Assembly: GCF_023276405.1 (NCBI RefSeq) | Contig: NZ_JALRMO010000001.1 | Coordinates: forward strand, 4,340,001-4,404,000 | DNA from: Paenibacillus hamazuiensis | GTDB taxonomy: Bacteria > Bacillota > Bacilli > Paenibacillales > NBRC-103111 | Reading direction: 5' to 3' | DNA: 64,000 nucleotides | Shown: piece after piece, positions 26,211 to 34,920 of the stretch | How the letters are laid out: every line of letters starts with the position of its first letter | Position numbering within the stretch: position 1 is the stretch's first letter | The notes under the pieces: generated by a model | What the model was told of the DNA's origin: nothing | Databases searched by the model: none | The model's input: only the letters and a program-made list of their open reading frames with translations | Program-made: the position numbers and the translations under genes

Positions 26211-26243
26211 GTTTACTTCATGTTTACTTACACTCCTTATACT
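26211..26243 (+). promoter_or_regulatory. OmpR-type direct repeat and promoter of the membrane protein gene
   Basis: GTTTACTT occurs at 26211-26218 and again at 26222-26229, an 11-bp period. TATACT follows at 26238-26243. An 11-bp-spaced direct repeat over the -35 region is the usual binding site of OmpR/PhoB/VanR-type regulators, so the now frameshifted regulator upstream may once have driven this gene. Confidence 0.6.
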
Positions 26244-26276
26244 GAAGCTAAAGTTGTATAAGGAGTTGTGAACTCT

Positions 26277-27380
26277 ATGAAACCAAAAAATTGGAGTGGG
26301 AGTGGCTTATCCCATGCAACAACGACTCGCTTGAAACTTTCGGCGTTGCGCTGGTGGAGGCGCTGGCCGGAATGGGCTCGCTTCGCAGCGATTGGTTGGA
26401 CTCTCTTCTTTGGTGCGCTGGGGTTGTATTGGTCGTTAGGCGGCTCAGGTTTTCCATTAGGTTTGTTAAACGATCCTATTGCGCAATATTCGGCTTTTAG
26501 ACATGCGACACCCTCGGTTGCAGGACCTATCATTACTATTCTAAGCTTCCTTGGTGCGGTAGCCCTGTTCATGTTCAAGTTCAATACGCACGGTGTAACC
26601 CGAACGATTCTGCTTCTTTATGCTTGGAGTACCGCGACGATTCTCTGTTTCACAATTCCGGATACCCGCGCTCTCATTGGAGTGGCTTATGCTCCTATTT
26701 CATTGATCTCGGCTACTTTCGGTCGGTCGCTCCACTATTTCGATTTCTTCACATGGCCGGTGATAAATCAATATATTTGCCTTGCAGGCGGTTTGCTTTG
26801 GGCAGCGACAGCGTTGTCCTTCCAACGTCAAACCCGTATCTCTTGCGCCTATTGCGGGCGTAAAAGCGATACGAGCCGTTGGATAGATTCGAGCTCCGCC
26901 ATGCGCTGGGGAAGGTGGTTGACCTATGTTGCGATCCTGGCCCCTGCTTATTACGATATCACCCGCATTGCCTGGCTGCTGGGAATCCCTCTAGGGGTAA
27001 CAAAGGAATTGTATCAAAGCCTTCAGGATTCAGGTGCAGATTGGGTTGGAGCGGGCCTTGCCCTGGTATCGGTTGGTGGCGCCGTTCTAACGCATGGACT
27101 TATAACACCTTGGGGGGAGACCTTCCCTCGGTGGTTTCCGTTTTGGGCCGGGAAGCGCGTCCCTATTGCACTAGCCGTCGTTCCTGCCGGGTTTGTCTCC
27201 ATCCTGTTAACCGTTTCTGGCATTCAAGTCTTTATCCAATTTTCATTGAGCGGCGATTTTCAAAATTGGGGAGCATCAACGCCGCTGCTGCTTATGCCTA
27301 TTTGGGGGATTGCGTTAGGGGGCGCTACAATTTTCTACTATTACCGGAGGCAGCAACACTACAGTCCTTGTTCGCAATAA
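26277..27380 (+). CDS. Polytopic membrane protein of unknown function
   Basis: A 367-residue protein with about nine predicted TM segments, for example FAAIGWTLFFGALGLYWSLGG, GPIITILSFLGAVALFMF, YICLAGGLLWAATALSF and LLLMPIWGIALGGATIFYYY. A loop near residue 200 carries a Cys pair (CAYCGRKSD). I do not recognise the family. It sits directly after the decayed two-component system, and a 3' fragment of a paralogue lies before that system, so this protein type is probably a partner or target of it. ATG 26277 with AGGAG 11 bases upstream; GTG 26268 is too close to that site. Confidence 0.75.
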   Translation: MKPKNWSGSGLSHATTTRLKLSALRWWRRWPEWARFAAIGWTLFFGALGLYWSLGGSGFPLGLLNDPIAQYSAFRHATPSVAGPIITILSFLGAVALFMFKFNTHGVTRTILLLYAWSTATILCFTIPDTRALIGVAYAPISLISATFGRSLHYFDFFTWPVINQYICLAGGLLWAATALSFQRQTRISCAYCGRKSDTSRWIDSSSAMRWGRWLTYVAILAPAYYDITRIAWLLGIPLGVTKELYQSLQDSGADWVGAGLALVSVGGAVLTHGLITPWGETFPRWFPFWAGKRVPIALAVVPAGFVSILLTVSGIQVFIQFSLSGDFQNWGASTPLLLMPIWGIALGGATIFYYYRRQQHYSPCSQ

Positions 27381-27468
27381 CCCTAATAATGACAAATTCT
27401 CGAGGTAAGCAACATTAGATATTCCCAATGATCGTTTACTGAAAAAGTATATAAAACTAGGTCATTAC

Positions 27469-27489
27469 GGAGAAACGATAGTTCAACAA
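27469..27489. repeat. Left copy of a short direct repeat flanking the DUF4037 gene
   Basis: GAAACGATAGTTCAAC here and GAAACGATAGTTTAAC at 28712-28727 differ at one of 16 positions and are in the same orientation, bracketing the DUF4037 gene. The rest of 27381-27593 is AT-rich. It contains no gene and no promoter I can call firmly. Confidence 0.6.
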
Positions 27490-27593
27490 TAAATAATTTT
27501 TTAACTATACATTGTGTTCAGCTTATGTTTAAAATAATGAGCAAGTGAGCTTAAAAATGATGTTTGTGATTGATGGACTTGGAGGAATAGGGA

Positions 27594-28673
27594 ATGTCTT
27601 TTATTAAAGGAATAGAATTATGCCGTCGATTTCATATTGAAATCGTTGAGCCTGTAATGATGGACAATTACTCTTTCTTGTCCTATTCATCGGCTCTAAT
27701 TGGTCCAGGTAGCGAAGTGCTTGGATATGATACGGAAATGTCGACTGATCACGATTGGGTGCCTAGGGTATATCTTTTTCTTGACCAACTAGATATCGGG
27801 TACTCAGAGCAAATACAATCAGCTCTGCACGAGCGAGCTCCGGAACAGTTCTATGGCTTCCCCGTTGATATAAGGAAGAGCGTAATTACAACGGTGCCGA
27901 GGTTCATCGAAGGTTACTTGGCAGTTAACAAAGATGAACGATTAGAACCAGTAGATTGGTTAACGTTTCCTTCACAGTCACTTCTCGAAATAACACGTGG
28001 GGAAGTTTATAGGGACGATAATGGTCAACTTTCCAAATTGCGCAAACAATTCGAATATTATCCTCACGATATTTGGTTGTACCTTATGGCATCAAGCTGG
28101 CAGCGAATCGGTCAAGAAGAACATCTGATGCTTCGTTCGGGTTTTATAGGTGACGAAATTGGCTCAGCTATTATCACTTCACGCCTTGTCCGCGACATCA
28201 TAAATCTCTGCTTTTTCATGGAGCGCCAATATGCACCCTATCCAAAATGGTTTGGTACTGCATTTAAACGTTTGAAGTGTTCTGATCAACTAATGCCTCA
28301 CCTTTGGACTGCTCAAACGGCAGTTACATGGAGGGAACGCGAGCATGCTTTGAATAAAGCTTACAAACATCTATCAAGTATGCACAACGGACTAGGGATC
28401 ACTGAAAGGATTCCTGATGAAGTTTCATACTTTTTTGATCGTCCCTTTAAAGTAATGAACGGTGAAGAAATTGCTAGCCTCATCGCAAATCAAATTGTGG
28501 ATACAGACATTCAACAGTTATCCAAAAAACGTTTGATTGGTAATATAGACCAGATTACAGACAACACAGATTTCAGAAAAATGAATAGGTGGTCTGATGG
28601 AGAAGGGGAAAGTGCAAGAAATGCTTTGAAAAAACTATTTAACCCCAGTTTGTTAACTAAAAAGGATCAATAG
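27594..28673 (+). CDS. DUF4037 protein, nucleotidyltransferase-like
   Basis: A 359-residue protein whose N-terminal half has a nucleotidyltransferase-like signature, IGPGSEVLGYDTEMSTDHDW followed by VPRVYLFL (about residues 36-63), with acidic residues in the metal-binding positions. The pattern SEVLGYD-x-E-x-S-x-DHDW is what I associate with DUF4037. The C-terminal half is helical (HDIWLYLMASSWQRIGQEEH, RLVRDIINLCFFMERQYAPYPKWFG), and with the first half suggests a relative of kanamycin nucleotidyltransferase-type proteins. The substrate is unknown. Codon use is markedly more AT-rich than in neighbours, and short direct repeats flank it, so it was probably acquired. GGAGG lies 8 bases before the ATG. 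Confidence 0.82.
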   Translation: MSFIKGIELCRRFHIEIVEPVMMDNYSFLSYSSALIGPGSEVLGYDTEMSTDHDWVPRVYLFLDQLDIGYSEQIQSALHERAPEQFYGFPVDIRKSVITTVPRFIEGYLAVNKDERLEPVDWLTFPSQSLLEITRGEVYRDDNGQLSKLRKQFEYYPHDIWLYLMASSWQRIGQEEHLMLRSGFIGDEIGSAIITSRLVRDIINLCFFMERQYAPYPKWFGTAFKRLKCSDQLMPHLWTAQTAVTWREREHALNKAYKHLSSMHNGLGITERIPDEVSYFFDRPFKVMNGEEIASLIANQIVDTDIQQLSKKRLIGNIDQITDNTDFRKMNRWSDGEGESARNALKKLFNPSLLTKKDQ

Positions 28674-28709
28674 TTCAAATCCAAAAGGCTTCAGCATCGT
28701 TCAGCTAAC

Positions 28710-28731
28710 GGGAAACGATAGTTTAACGAAA
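28710..28731. repeat. Right copy of the short direct repeat flanking the DUF4037 gene
   Basis: The second copy of the GAAACGATAGTT(T/C)AAC motif, 38 bases past the DUF4037 stop. Together with the copy at 27469-27489 it delimits about 1.25 kb. Between 28800 and 28920 I see no gene that I can identify. Confidence 0.6.
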
Positions 28732-28762
28732 CAGGCAGCAATTGTACATTTATCACCCATAA

Positions 28763-28799
28763 AAGAACTCTCCAAAAGCGGAGAGTTCTTACATTTTTA
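28763..28799 (+). terminator. Terminator after the DUF4037 gene
   Basis: Perfect 11-bp stem AAGAACTCTCC/GGAGAGTTCTT with a 6-base loop, followed by ACATTTTTAT. It lies outside the right-hand direct repeat, so it may belong to the host locus rather than to the acquired gene. Confidence 0.8.
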
Positions 28800-28921
28800 T
28801 CCATGTATGTTTGCGGGTGGTGTCAGCTACGCTGGTACTACCCCATATTGTTCCAGTGCCTGCACTCCTTTAAAAGTTGTAATGCATTTGCTTCGCCATA
28901 CGAGATTCCCCTCAATATAGC

Positions 28922-28953
28922 AAAAAATCCTCAATCGATAACGATCGAGGATC
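28922..28953 (-). terminator. Terminator after rarA
   Basis: Minus-strand stem ATCCTCGATCG/CGATTGAGGAT (one mismatch) with a 4-base loop and TTTTTT, 12 bases past the rarA stop. Confidence 0.85.
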
Positions 28954-28964
28954 CCTTATCACAT

Positions 28965-30284
28965 TTATCCTTTTTCTCTAAACCTTTGGCGGCGCTCCTG
29001 GTTTTGCTTGATTTTATCCTCCATTCCCTGCTCCGTCGCCATATAAAACGTTTCATGCTTCACCGCGTCCGGCAAGTACTGCTGCACCACATAATGACCC
29101 GGATAATCGTGCGGATACATATAGCCGATATGGCCCAGCTTCTCCGCGCCTTTATAATGCGCATCCCGCAGATGAAGCGGCACCTCCGCCGATTTGAGAC
29201 GGTCGAACGCGTTCATTACCCGGGAAATGGCCATCGGGATCGAGTTCGATTTCGGGCTTTCCACGGCAAAAAGAATCGCCTGCGCGATGACGTATTTCGA
29301 CTCCGGCCAGCCGATTTTGTGGTAGGCGTCCATCGCCGTCACCGCCTGCACCATCGCCTGCGGATTGGCCAACCCGATGTCCTCGCTGCAAGCGACGATA
29401 AGCCGCCGCAGAAACGTCATCGGGTCCATGCCGAGCTTCTCGACGGCGTAAAGGAACCAGAACAGCGCCGCGTCGCTCGAGCCGCGGACGCTTTTGTGAA
29501 ACGCCGACAGCACGTCGTATTGCGTGGATTCGTCGGCTTTCACGATCGCCTGGCGGATCGACTCTTCCGCCACCTCCAGCGTGACGCGGATCGTGCCGTC
29601 CCGCTCCGGAGGCGTCGTCAGCGCCGCCAGCTCCAGTGCATTGAGCGCGCGGCGAATGTCGCCGTTCGCCATGCGCGCGAGATGCTCCAGCGCCTCCTCG
29701 TCGACGGAAAGCGGCAGGAAGCCGAGCCCTTTGTCCTTGTCGGCTAAGGCGCGGCGCATAGCGATGAGCGAATGCTCCTTCGTCAGCGGCTCCAGTTGAA
29801 ACAGCGTCGAACGTGACAGGAGCGCGCCATTCACGTGGTGAAACGGATTCTCGGTCGTCGCCCCGATGAAAATGATGATGCCCTGCTCCACCGCAGGGAG
29901 CAGCGCGTCCTGCCGCGACGTATTAAAGCGGTGCACCTCATCCAGAAACAGGATCGTTTTTTTGCCGTACAGCGATTTATTGTGCTTCGCCTGCTCGATC
30001 ACGTCGCGCACGTCTTTAACCGAGGCGTCTACGGCATTGAGCTTCACAAACTCGCCCTTGGTCGAGTGGGAGATAATATTCGCCAGCGTCGTTTTGCCGG
30101 TGCCCGGAGGGCCGTACAGCAAAATCGACTTCACCTGATCGGCTTCGATCGCCCGGCGAAGCAGCTTGCCCGGGCCCACGATGTGCTGCTGCCCGATATA
30201 TTCGTCCAGCGTCGTCGGCCGCATCCGGTCGGCGAGCAGCTGGTTTTTCGTATCGCTGGAAGCGGCTAAATCGAATAAGTCCAT
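28965..30284 (-). CDS. rarA: Replication-associated recombination protein A (RarA/MgsA)
   Basis: A 439-residue AAA+ ATPase of the clamp-loader-like MgsA/RarA family, which acts at stalled replication forks with SSB. Walker A is GPPGTGKTTLANIISHS (around residue 58), Walker B ILFLDEVHRFN, and sensor 1 GATTENPFHHVN. The C-terminal MgsA tetramerisation region follows (VYKWPESKYVIAQA-like block, then HLRDAHYKGAEKLGH and YMYPHDYPGHYV). GAGG precedes the ATG. In B. subtilis rarA neighbours cymR; here mnmA, the CNNM gene, tetR and the accessory island lie between them. Confidence 0.96.
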   Translation of the reverse strand: MDLFDLAASSDTKNQLLADRMRPTTLDEYIGQQHIVGPGKLLRRAIEADQVKSILLYGPPGTGKTTLANIISHSTKGEFVKLNAVDASVKDVRDVIEQAKHNKSLYGKKTILFLDEVHRFNTSRQDALLPAVEQGIIIFIGATTENPFHHVNGALLSRSTLFQLEPLTKEHSLIAMRRALADKDKGLGFLPLSVDEEALEHLARMANGDIRRALNALELAALTTPPERDGTIRVTLEVAEESIRQAIVKADESTQYDVLSAFHKSVRGSSDAALFWFLYAVEKLGMDPMTFLRRLIVACSEDIGLANPQAMVQAVTAMDAYHKIGWPESKYVIAQAILFAVESPKSNSIPMAISRVMNAFDRLKSAEVPLHLRDAHYKGAEKLGHIGYMYPHDYPGHYVVQQYLPDAVKHETFYMATEQGMEDKIKQNQERRQRFREKG

Positions 30285-30493
30285 AACGCGAACCTCAATC
30301 CTTTTTTCGGTAGAAAGATAGTCCTTTTATTGTATCATGTGCGGGCAGGGAATGAAACATCTGTTCGGGACGATGGTGCGGTTTCGTTTTCGACCCATGC
30401 CTGAACGGTAGCGTGTAATGGTCGTTTTCGGCTCAGGCGGTACATGGTGTAACAGTTGCAGGTGAGCTTATAAGTGCTAAATTGGTGATTTTA

Positions 30494-30645
30494 GAACGGT
30501 AACGGTTGCCAGTGCGGTTATTTGTGAACTTTCATCGTTTTGATGAAAAAAAGAGGAGAAATAAGCTCTGCCACAACCGTTATGATTTGAAAATGATGTT
30601 TTTGAGCCAAATAAGCTCCATAGCAACCGTTAACCTCCCCGTGTA
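30494..30645. repeat. Three copies of an AAATAAGC...CAACCGTTA intergenic repeat
   Basis: Two direct units, near 30561-30586 and 30607-30632, read AAATAAGCTC...CAACCGTTA. One inverted unit, near 30498-30523, reads TAACGGTTGCC...GGTTATTTG. The outer two form an imperfect inverted repeat of about 25 bp. The surrounding interval (30285-30690) between rarA and the tcdA terminator contains no gene that I can support. Confidence 0.6.
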
Positions 30646-30691
30646 CATGACGCACATGTGACCGAGGGCTGCGCATAATTTCCAAAATCAC

Positions 30692-30731
30692 AAAAAAAAG
30701 CACCCGCCTCCATGACAGCGAGGTGGGTGCT
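30692..30731 (-). terminator. Terminator after tcdA
   Basis: Minus-strand stem AGCACCCACCTC/GAGGCGGGTGCT with one mismatch and a 9-base loop, then TTTTTTTT. It is about 110 bases past the tcdA stop. Confidence 0.8.
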
Positions 30732-30840
30732 ATGCTCTCGTGCTTGCACATGCCAGCACGGACGAACAGGCTGGACGATGACCGGGGCAGGCAAGCTTAT
30801 GTTCCACTTCGGCGGCCATCTTTTCAACAATCTGAGCCGG

Positions 30841-31590
30841 TTAAATACCGGCTTTTTTCAGCAGATCGCGGACGACGACGCTCACCATGATCAGCCCGGC
30901 GACCGGCGGCACAAACGCGTTGCTGGCCGGCGGCATCTGCGCCTTGCGGATTTCCGGCGCGTTTTCCGGCACGATGCGCTGCGTCACATCCTCGCGCGGC
31001 TTGATCGGCGTCTCGTCGGAGAACACGACCTTGACGCCCTTGCTGATGCCTTCGCTGCGCAGCTTTTGGCGGATGACCCGGGCCAGCGGATCGGTGTGCG
31101 TCTTGGAAATGTCCGCGACCTGAAAGCGGGTCGGGTCCATTTTATTGGCCGCTCCCATGCTGGAAATGATCTTGATTTTGCGGCGCAAACATTGCTTAAT
31201 CAGGTGGATTTTGTAGCTGATCGTATCCGAAGCGTCGATGACGTAGTCGAGCGGATACTCGAACAACTTCTCATACGTCTCTTCCGTATAAAACATTTTC
31301 AGCGCAATTGCGTCGCATTCCGGATTGATTTGCAAAATGCGGTCGCGCATCAGCTCGGCCTTCGGCTGGCCCACCGTCGTCATCAGCGCATGAACCTGAC
31401 GATTGATGTTCGTAATGTCGACAACGTCCTTGTCGATCATGACGATGCGGCCGACTCCGGTGCGGGCCAGCGCCTCCGCGGCGATCGAGCCGACGCCGCC
31501 GATGCCCAGCACGGCGACGGTGCTGTTTTTCATCACTTCGAGGCCTTCCGGGCCGATCGCAAGCTCCGTTCGGGAAAACTGGTGCAGCAT
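30841..31590 (-). CDS. tcdA: tRNA threonylcarbamoyladenosine dehydratase TcdA (YrvM)
   Basis: An E1-like enzyme of the ThiF/MoeB family that cyclises t6A37 of tRNA to ct6A using ATP. 249 residues. The nucleotide-binding GIGGVGS motif is near residue 28, followed by LARTGVGRIVMIDKDVVDITNINRQ, the adenylation/catalytic region YVIDASDTISYKIHL and SMGAANKMDPTRFQVADISKT. The usual C-terminal PPVAGLIMVSVVVRDLL is present. ATG 31590 begins MLHQFSRTELAIG as in the family; AAAGGGG lies about 11 bases upstream, so the longer reading from 31626 is not needed. Confidence 0.93.
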   Translation of the reverse strand: MLHQFSRTELAIGPEGLEVMKNSTVAVLGIGGVGSIAAEALARTGVGRIVMIDKDVVDITNINRQVHALMTTVGQPKAELMRDRILQINPECDAIALKMFYTEETYEKLFEYPLDYVIDASDTISYKIHLIKQCLRRKIKIISSMGAANKMDPTRFQVADISKTHTDPLARVIRQKLRSEGISKGVKVVFSDETPIKPREDVTQRIVPENAPEIRKAQMPPASNAFVPPVAGLIMVSVVVRDLLKKAGI

Positions 31591-31613
31591 AGCGGTAACA
31601 ACCCCTTTTCTTT

Positions 31614-31702
31614 GGAAAAAGGGCACTGCCCCCCGAATGGGAACCCACCGCGTTAAACGGCATGTTCCCGGCGAAGGTGCAGAGCCCTGAGACCAGGCTC
31701 AG
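31614..31702 (-). ncRNA. Structured RNA element between aspS and tcdA
   Basis: The aspS-tcdA interval can fold on the minus strand into one rod. The small hairpin CTGAG/CTCAG comes first. Then an outer stem AGGGC-t-CTGC/GCAG-t-GCCCT, an internal loop, an inner stem GGGAAC/GTTCCC and an apical CCG/CGG. It ends in TTTTTCC, so it can act as a terminator. In B. subtilis the same interval carries 6S-1 RNA (bsrA), as I recall. The rod with a central bubble is reminiscent, but the element is only about 90 nt, half a normal 6S RNA. Terminator or leader are the alternatives. Confidence 0.4.
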
Positions 31703-31709
31703 TATTGAA

Positions 31710-33488
31710 TTACTTCGCAGCCGGTGCCTTAAGCGCAAGGCGGATCGACAGCTGCTCCAGCTGCTTGTCGTCGACCGGTCCCGGCGCATCGGTGAGCAGA
31801 TCGGTCGCGCTTGCCGTTTTCGGGAATGCGATCGTCTCCCTCAGGTTGCTGCGGCCGGTGATCAGCATCACGAGACGGTCGAAGCCGAAGGCGATGCCGC
31901 CGTGCGGAGGTGTGCCGTATTCGAACGCTTCGAGCAGGAAGCCGAACTTTTCGTTCGCTTCTTCCTTCGAGAAGCCGAGCGCGCCGAACATTTTCTCCTG
32001 CACTTCGCGCTTGTAAATCCGCATCGAGCCGCCGCCCACTTCGTAGCCGTTGAGCACGAGGTCGTACGCCTGAGCGCGGATTTTGCCCGGATCGGTGTCG
32101 AAATAATGCAGGTCTTCTTCGCGCGGACGGGTAAACGGATGGTGCTCGGCCACCCAGCGCTTGTCGTCTTCATCCCAGCCCAAGAGCGGGAAGTCGACGA
32201 CCCAGGCGAATTTGAACTTGCTTTCGTCGATCAGGCCGAGGTCGCGGCCGATTTTCAGGCGCAGGTTGCCGAGCACGTCGGCAACGACCTTTTTCGTGTC
32301 GGCGGAGAACAGCAGCAGGTCGCCTTCTTCAGCGCCAAGGCGTTCACCGAGCGCAGCGATTTCCTGCTCCGTGAAGAACTTCACGATCGGCCCTTTCCAT
32401 TCGCCGTCCTTCACTTGAATCCACGCCAATCCCTTCGCTCCGTAACGTGCGGCGAACGGCAGCAGATCGTCGATCTCCTTGCGGCTCCACGTCGCGCAGC
32501 CTTTCGCGTTGAGCGCCTTCACCTGGCCGCCCTTGGCGGCGACGTCGGCGAATAATTTAACGCCCGATTTTTCCACGATGTCCGTCACTTCAACGAGCTC
32601 CAGCCCGAAACGCAGGTCCGGCTTGTCGGAGCCGTATTTGCCCATCGCGTCGGCGTAGGTGATGCGCTGGAACGGAGTTTCGATGTCGACGCCCGCCGTT
32701 TCCTTCATCAAGCGGACGACGAGACGTTCCATCATCTCGAGCAGCTGATCCTGCGTCAGGAACGACGTCTCGATGTCCACCTGGGTAAACTCCGGCTGGC
32801 GGTCGGCGCGCAGGTCTTCGTCGCGGAAGCAGCGGGCAATCTGGTAGTAACGCTCCATGCCGGCAACCATCAGCAGCTGCTTGAAAATTTGCGGCGACTG
32901 CGGCAGCGCGAAAAACTCGCCCGGATGCACCCGGCTCGGCACAAGGTAATCGCGCGCGCCTTCCGGCGTGCTTTTCGTCAAAATCGGCGTCTCGATTTCC
33001 ACGAAGCCGTTCTCGTCGAGGAAATCGCGGAACAGCTTGGCGGCTTTGGAGCGCAGCATCAGCGTGCGCTGCATTTCCGGACGGCGCAAGTCGAGGTAAC
33101 GGTACTTCAGGCGAACCGCTTCGTCCACTTCAATGCCGTCCTCGATGAAAAACGGAGGCGTTTTGGCTGCGTTCAAAATTTCCGCTTCCGTGATGCGCAC
33201 TTCGATTTCGCCGGTTTTCAGGTTTTTATTCACCGTTTCCGGGTCACGGTCGACAACCTTGCCGCGGACGGATAGCACGTACTCGGTGCGGCATTTATCC
33301 GCCACCGCATGCGCTTCCGCGGAAAACTCCGGGTTAAATACGATCTGTACGATGCCGCTGCGGTCGCGCAGATCAATGAAAACAACTCCGCCGAGGTCGC
33401 GGCGTACGGACACCCAGCCGTTCAGCACGACTTCTTCCCCTACGTTCGCTTTCGTCAATTCCCCACAATGATGCGTTTTTAACAGCAT
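31710..33488 (-). CDS. aspS: Aspartyl-tRNA synthetase
   Basis: Class IIb synthetase, 592 residues, bacterial type with the GAD insertion. Features: N-terminal OB fold ([23 protein letters not shown]), motif 2 [21 protein letters not shown] domain in the middle, and motif 3 near [15 protein letters not shown]. It follows hisS by 89 bp in the same orientation with no terminator, so it is expected to share the hisS T-box leader. GGAGG precedes the ATG. Whether it is discriminating or also charges tRNA-Asn cannot be told here. Confidence 0.98.
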   Translation of the reverse strand: MLLKTHHCGELTKANVGEEVVLNGWVSVRRDLGGVVFIDLRDRSGIVQIVFNPEFSAEAHAVADKCRTEYVLSVRGKVVDRDPETVNKNLKTGEIEVRITEAEILNAAKTPPFFIEDGIEVDEAVRLKYRYLDLRRPEMQRTLMLRSKAAKLFRDFLDENGFVEIETPILTKSTPEGARDYLVPSRVHPGEFFALPQSPQIFKQLLMVAGMERYYQIARCFRDEDLRADRQPEFTQVDIETSFLTQDQLLEMMERLVVRLMKETAGVDIETPFQRITYADAMGKYGSDKPDLRFGLELVEVTDIVEKSGVKLFADVAAKGGQVKALNAKGCATWSRKEIDDLLPFAARYGAKGLAWIQVKDGEWKGPIVKFFTEQEIAALGERLGAEEGDLLLFSADTKKVVADVLGNLRLKIGRDLGLIDESKFKFAWVVDFPLLGWDEDDKRWVAEHHPFTRPREEDLHYFDTDPGKIRAQAYDLVLNGYEVGGGSMRIYKREVQEKMFGALGFSKEEANEKFGFLLEAFEYGTPPHGGIAFGFDRLVMLITGRSNLRETIAFPKTASATDLLTDAPGPVDDKQLEQLSIRLALKAPAAK

Positions 33489-33577
33489 GACTGATTCCTC
33501 CTATTTTTAGAAAAATGAGCTATTGATATGCACTGGTTTACTTTCCGCCGCGTTCCGGCAAGCTTACGGCCGTTTCG

Positions 33578-34837
33578 CTATTTATTCGCCGCATCTTTCA
33601 TGCGCTGAACGAACTCGCTTAAAGGCACCGTCATCTGCTCACCCGTTGCCATCTCCTTGACGGTGATCTCGCCGCGCTGCAGCTCGTCATCGCCGAGAAT
33701 GGCTACGTATCTCGCATGGAAGCGGTCCGCGGACTTCATCTGCGCCTTTATTTTGCGGCCGAGGTAATCTTTCTCTGCGGTCAGATCCGCTTCGCGAAGC
33801 CGGAACAGCAGCCGGACGATTTCGTTTTCCGCCGCCTCGCCGAGCCCGATCAAGTACACGTCAAGCGGCTTTGCCTGCGGCAGCTCCACTCCTTGCGCCT
33901 GCAGCACGAGCAGGATGCGCTCCATGCCGAGCCCGAGCCCGACGCCCGGCTGGTCGCTGCCGCCGACCTGCTGCACGAGGCCGTTGTAGCGTCCGCCGCC
34001 GCCGACCGTGTCGATCGCGCCGATGCCGGCCGCCTTGTACTCGAACGCCGTGTGCGTGTAGTAGTCGAGCCCGCGAACCAAACGAGGATTGATGGTGAAC
34101 GGGATGTCCATCGCCGTCAAGTGGCGCTGCACCGCTTCGAAATGGGTCCGGCATTCCTCGTCCAAATATTCGAGAATCGTCGGCGCGCCCTCGCAGTACT
34201 TCTGATCGATCTTGCAGTCGAGAATGCGCATCGGATTGCGGTCGTAACGCGACTGGCAATCTTTGCAGAGCTGATCTTTGACCGGCGCGAAAAACTCCTG
34301 GATCTTCGTGCGGTACACGCTGCGGCACGCCGGATTTCCGACGGAGTTCACCTCCACCGAAACGCCGGATAGGCCAAGCTCCTTGTAGAAGGTGTACCCG
34401 AGAGCAATGACTTCCGCATCCAGGCTCGGGTCCGTCGAGCCGAACGCCTCGATGCCGAACTGGTGGAACTGGCGCTGACGCCCCGCCTGCGGCCGCTCAT
34501 AGCGGAACATCGGTCCGATATAATACAGCTTGCTGACGTCCGGTTCGCCGAACAGCTTGTTTTCGACGTACGCCCGCACGACGCCGGCCGTGCCTTCCGG
34601 TCTGAGCGCGAGATCGCGGTCTCCTTTGTCCTTGAACGCGTACATCTCCTTCTCGACGATGTCCGTCGTCTCTCCGACCCCCCGCTGGAACAGCTCGATA
34701 TGCTCGAAAATCGGCGTCCGGATTTCCTTATAATTAAATCTCCGGCAAAGCTCGCGCGCCTTGCCTTCGATGTACTGCCATTTCTCCACATCGCCCGGCA
34801 GCAGGTCCTGCGTGCCTGTCGGCTTTTGAATGCTCAT
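33578..34837 (-). CDS. hisS: Histidyl-tRNA synthetase
   Basis: Class IIa synthetase, 419 residues. Motif 2 is FRYERPQAGRQRQFHQFG, histidine signature 1 is LVRGLDYYTHTAFEY, and motif 3 is GVGLGLGMERILL. A C-terminal anticodon-binding domain follows (about residues 325-410). The correct start is ATG 34837 (MSIQKPTGTQDLLPGD), with GGAG upstream; the open frame to 35032 runs back into the T-box terminator and is not coding. First gene of a hisS-aspS transcription unit. Confidence 0.97.
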   Translation of the reverse strand: MSIQKPTGTQDLLPGDVEKWQYIEGKARELCRRFNYKEIRTPIFEHIELFQRGVGETTDIVEKEMYAFKDKGDRDLALRPEGTAGVVRAYVENKLFGEPDVSKLYYIGPMFRYERPQAGRQRQFHQFGIEAFGSTDPSLDAEVIALGYTFYKELGLSGVSVEVNSVGNPACRSVYRTKIQEFFAPVKDQLCKDCQSRYDRNPMRILDCKIDQKYCEGAPTILEYLDEECRTHFEAVQRHLTAMDIPFTINPRLVRGLDYYTHTAFEYKAAGIGAIDTVGGGGRYNGLVQQVGGSDQPGVGLGLGMERILLVLQAQGVELPQAKPLDVYLIGLGEAAENEIVRLLFRLREADLTAEKDYLGRKIKAQMKSADRFHARYVAILGDDELQRGEITVKEMATGEQMTVPLSEFVQRMKDAANK

Positions 34838-34920
34838 ATCCCTGACTCCTTCCTTCTTCAAATTAAGAAAAGCTTCCGAATTGTTCAGCTCCGCTGAAAA
34901 CTTGGCAACTCTGAAAATAA

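Noticed and set aside
28800-28920. Possible remnant of a transposase or other gene on the minus strand after the DUF4037 terminator.
   Set aside because: Only a dozen residues read sensibly and no family could be named; not enough to annotate.
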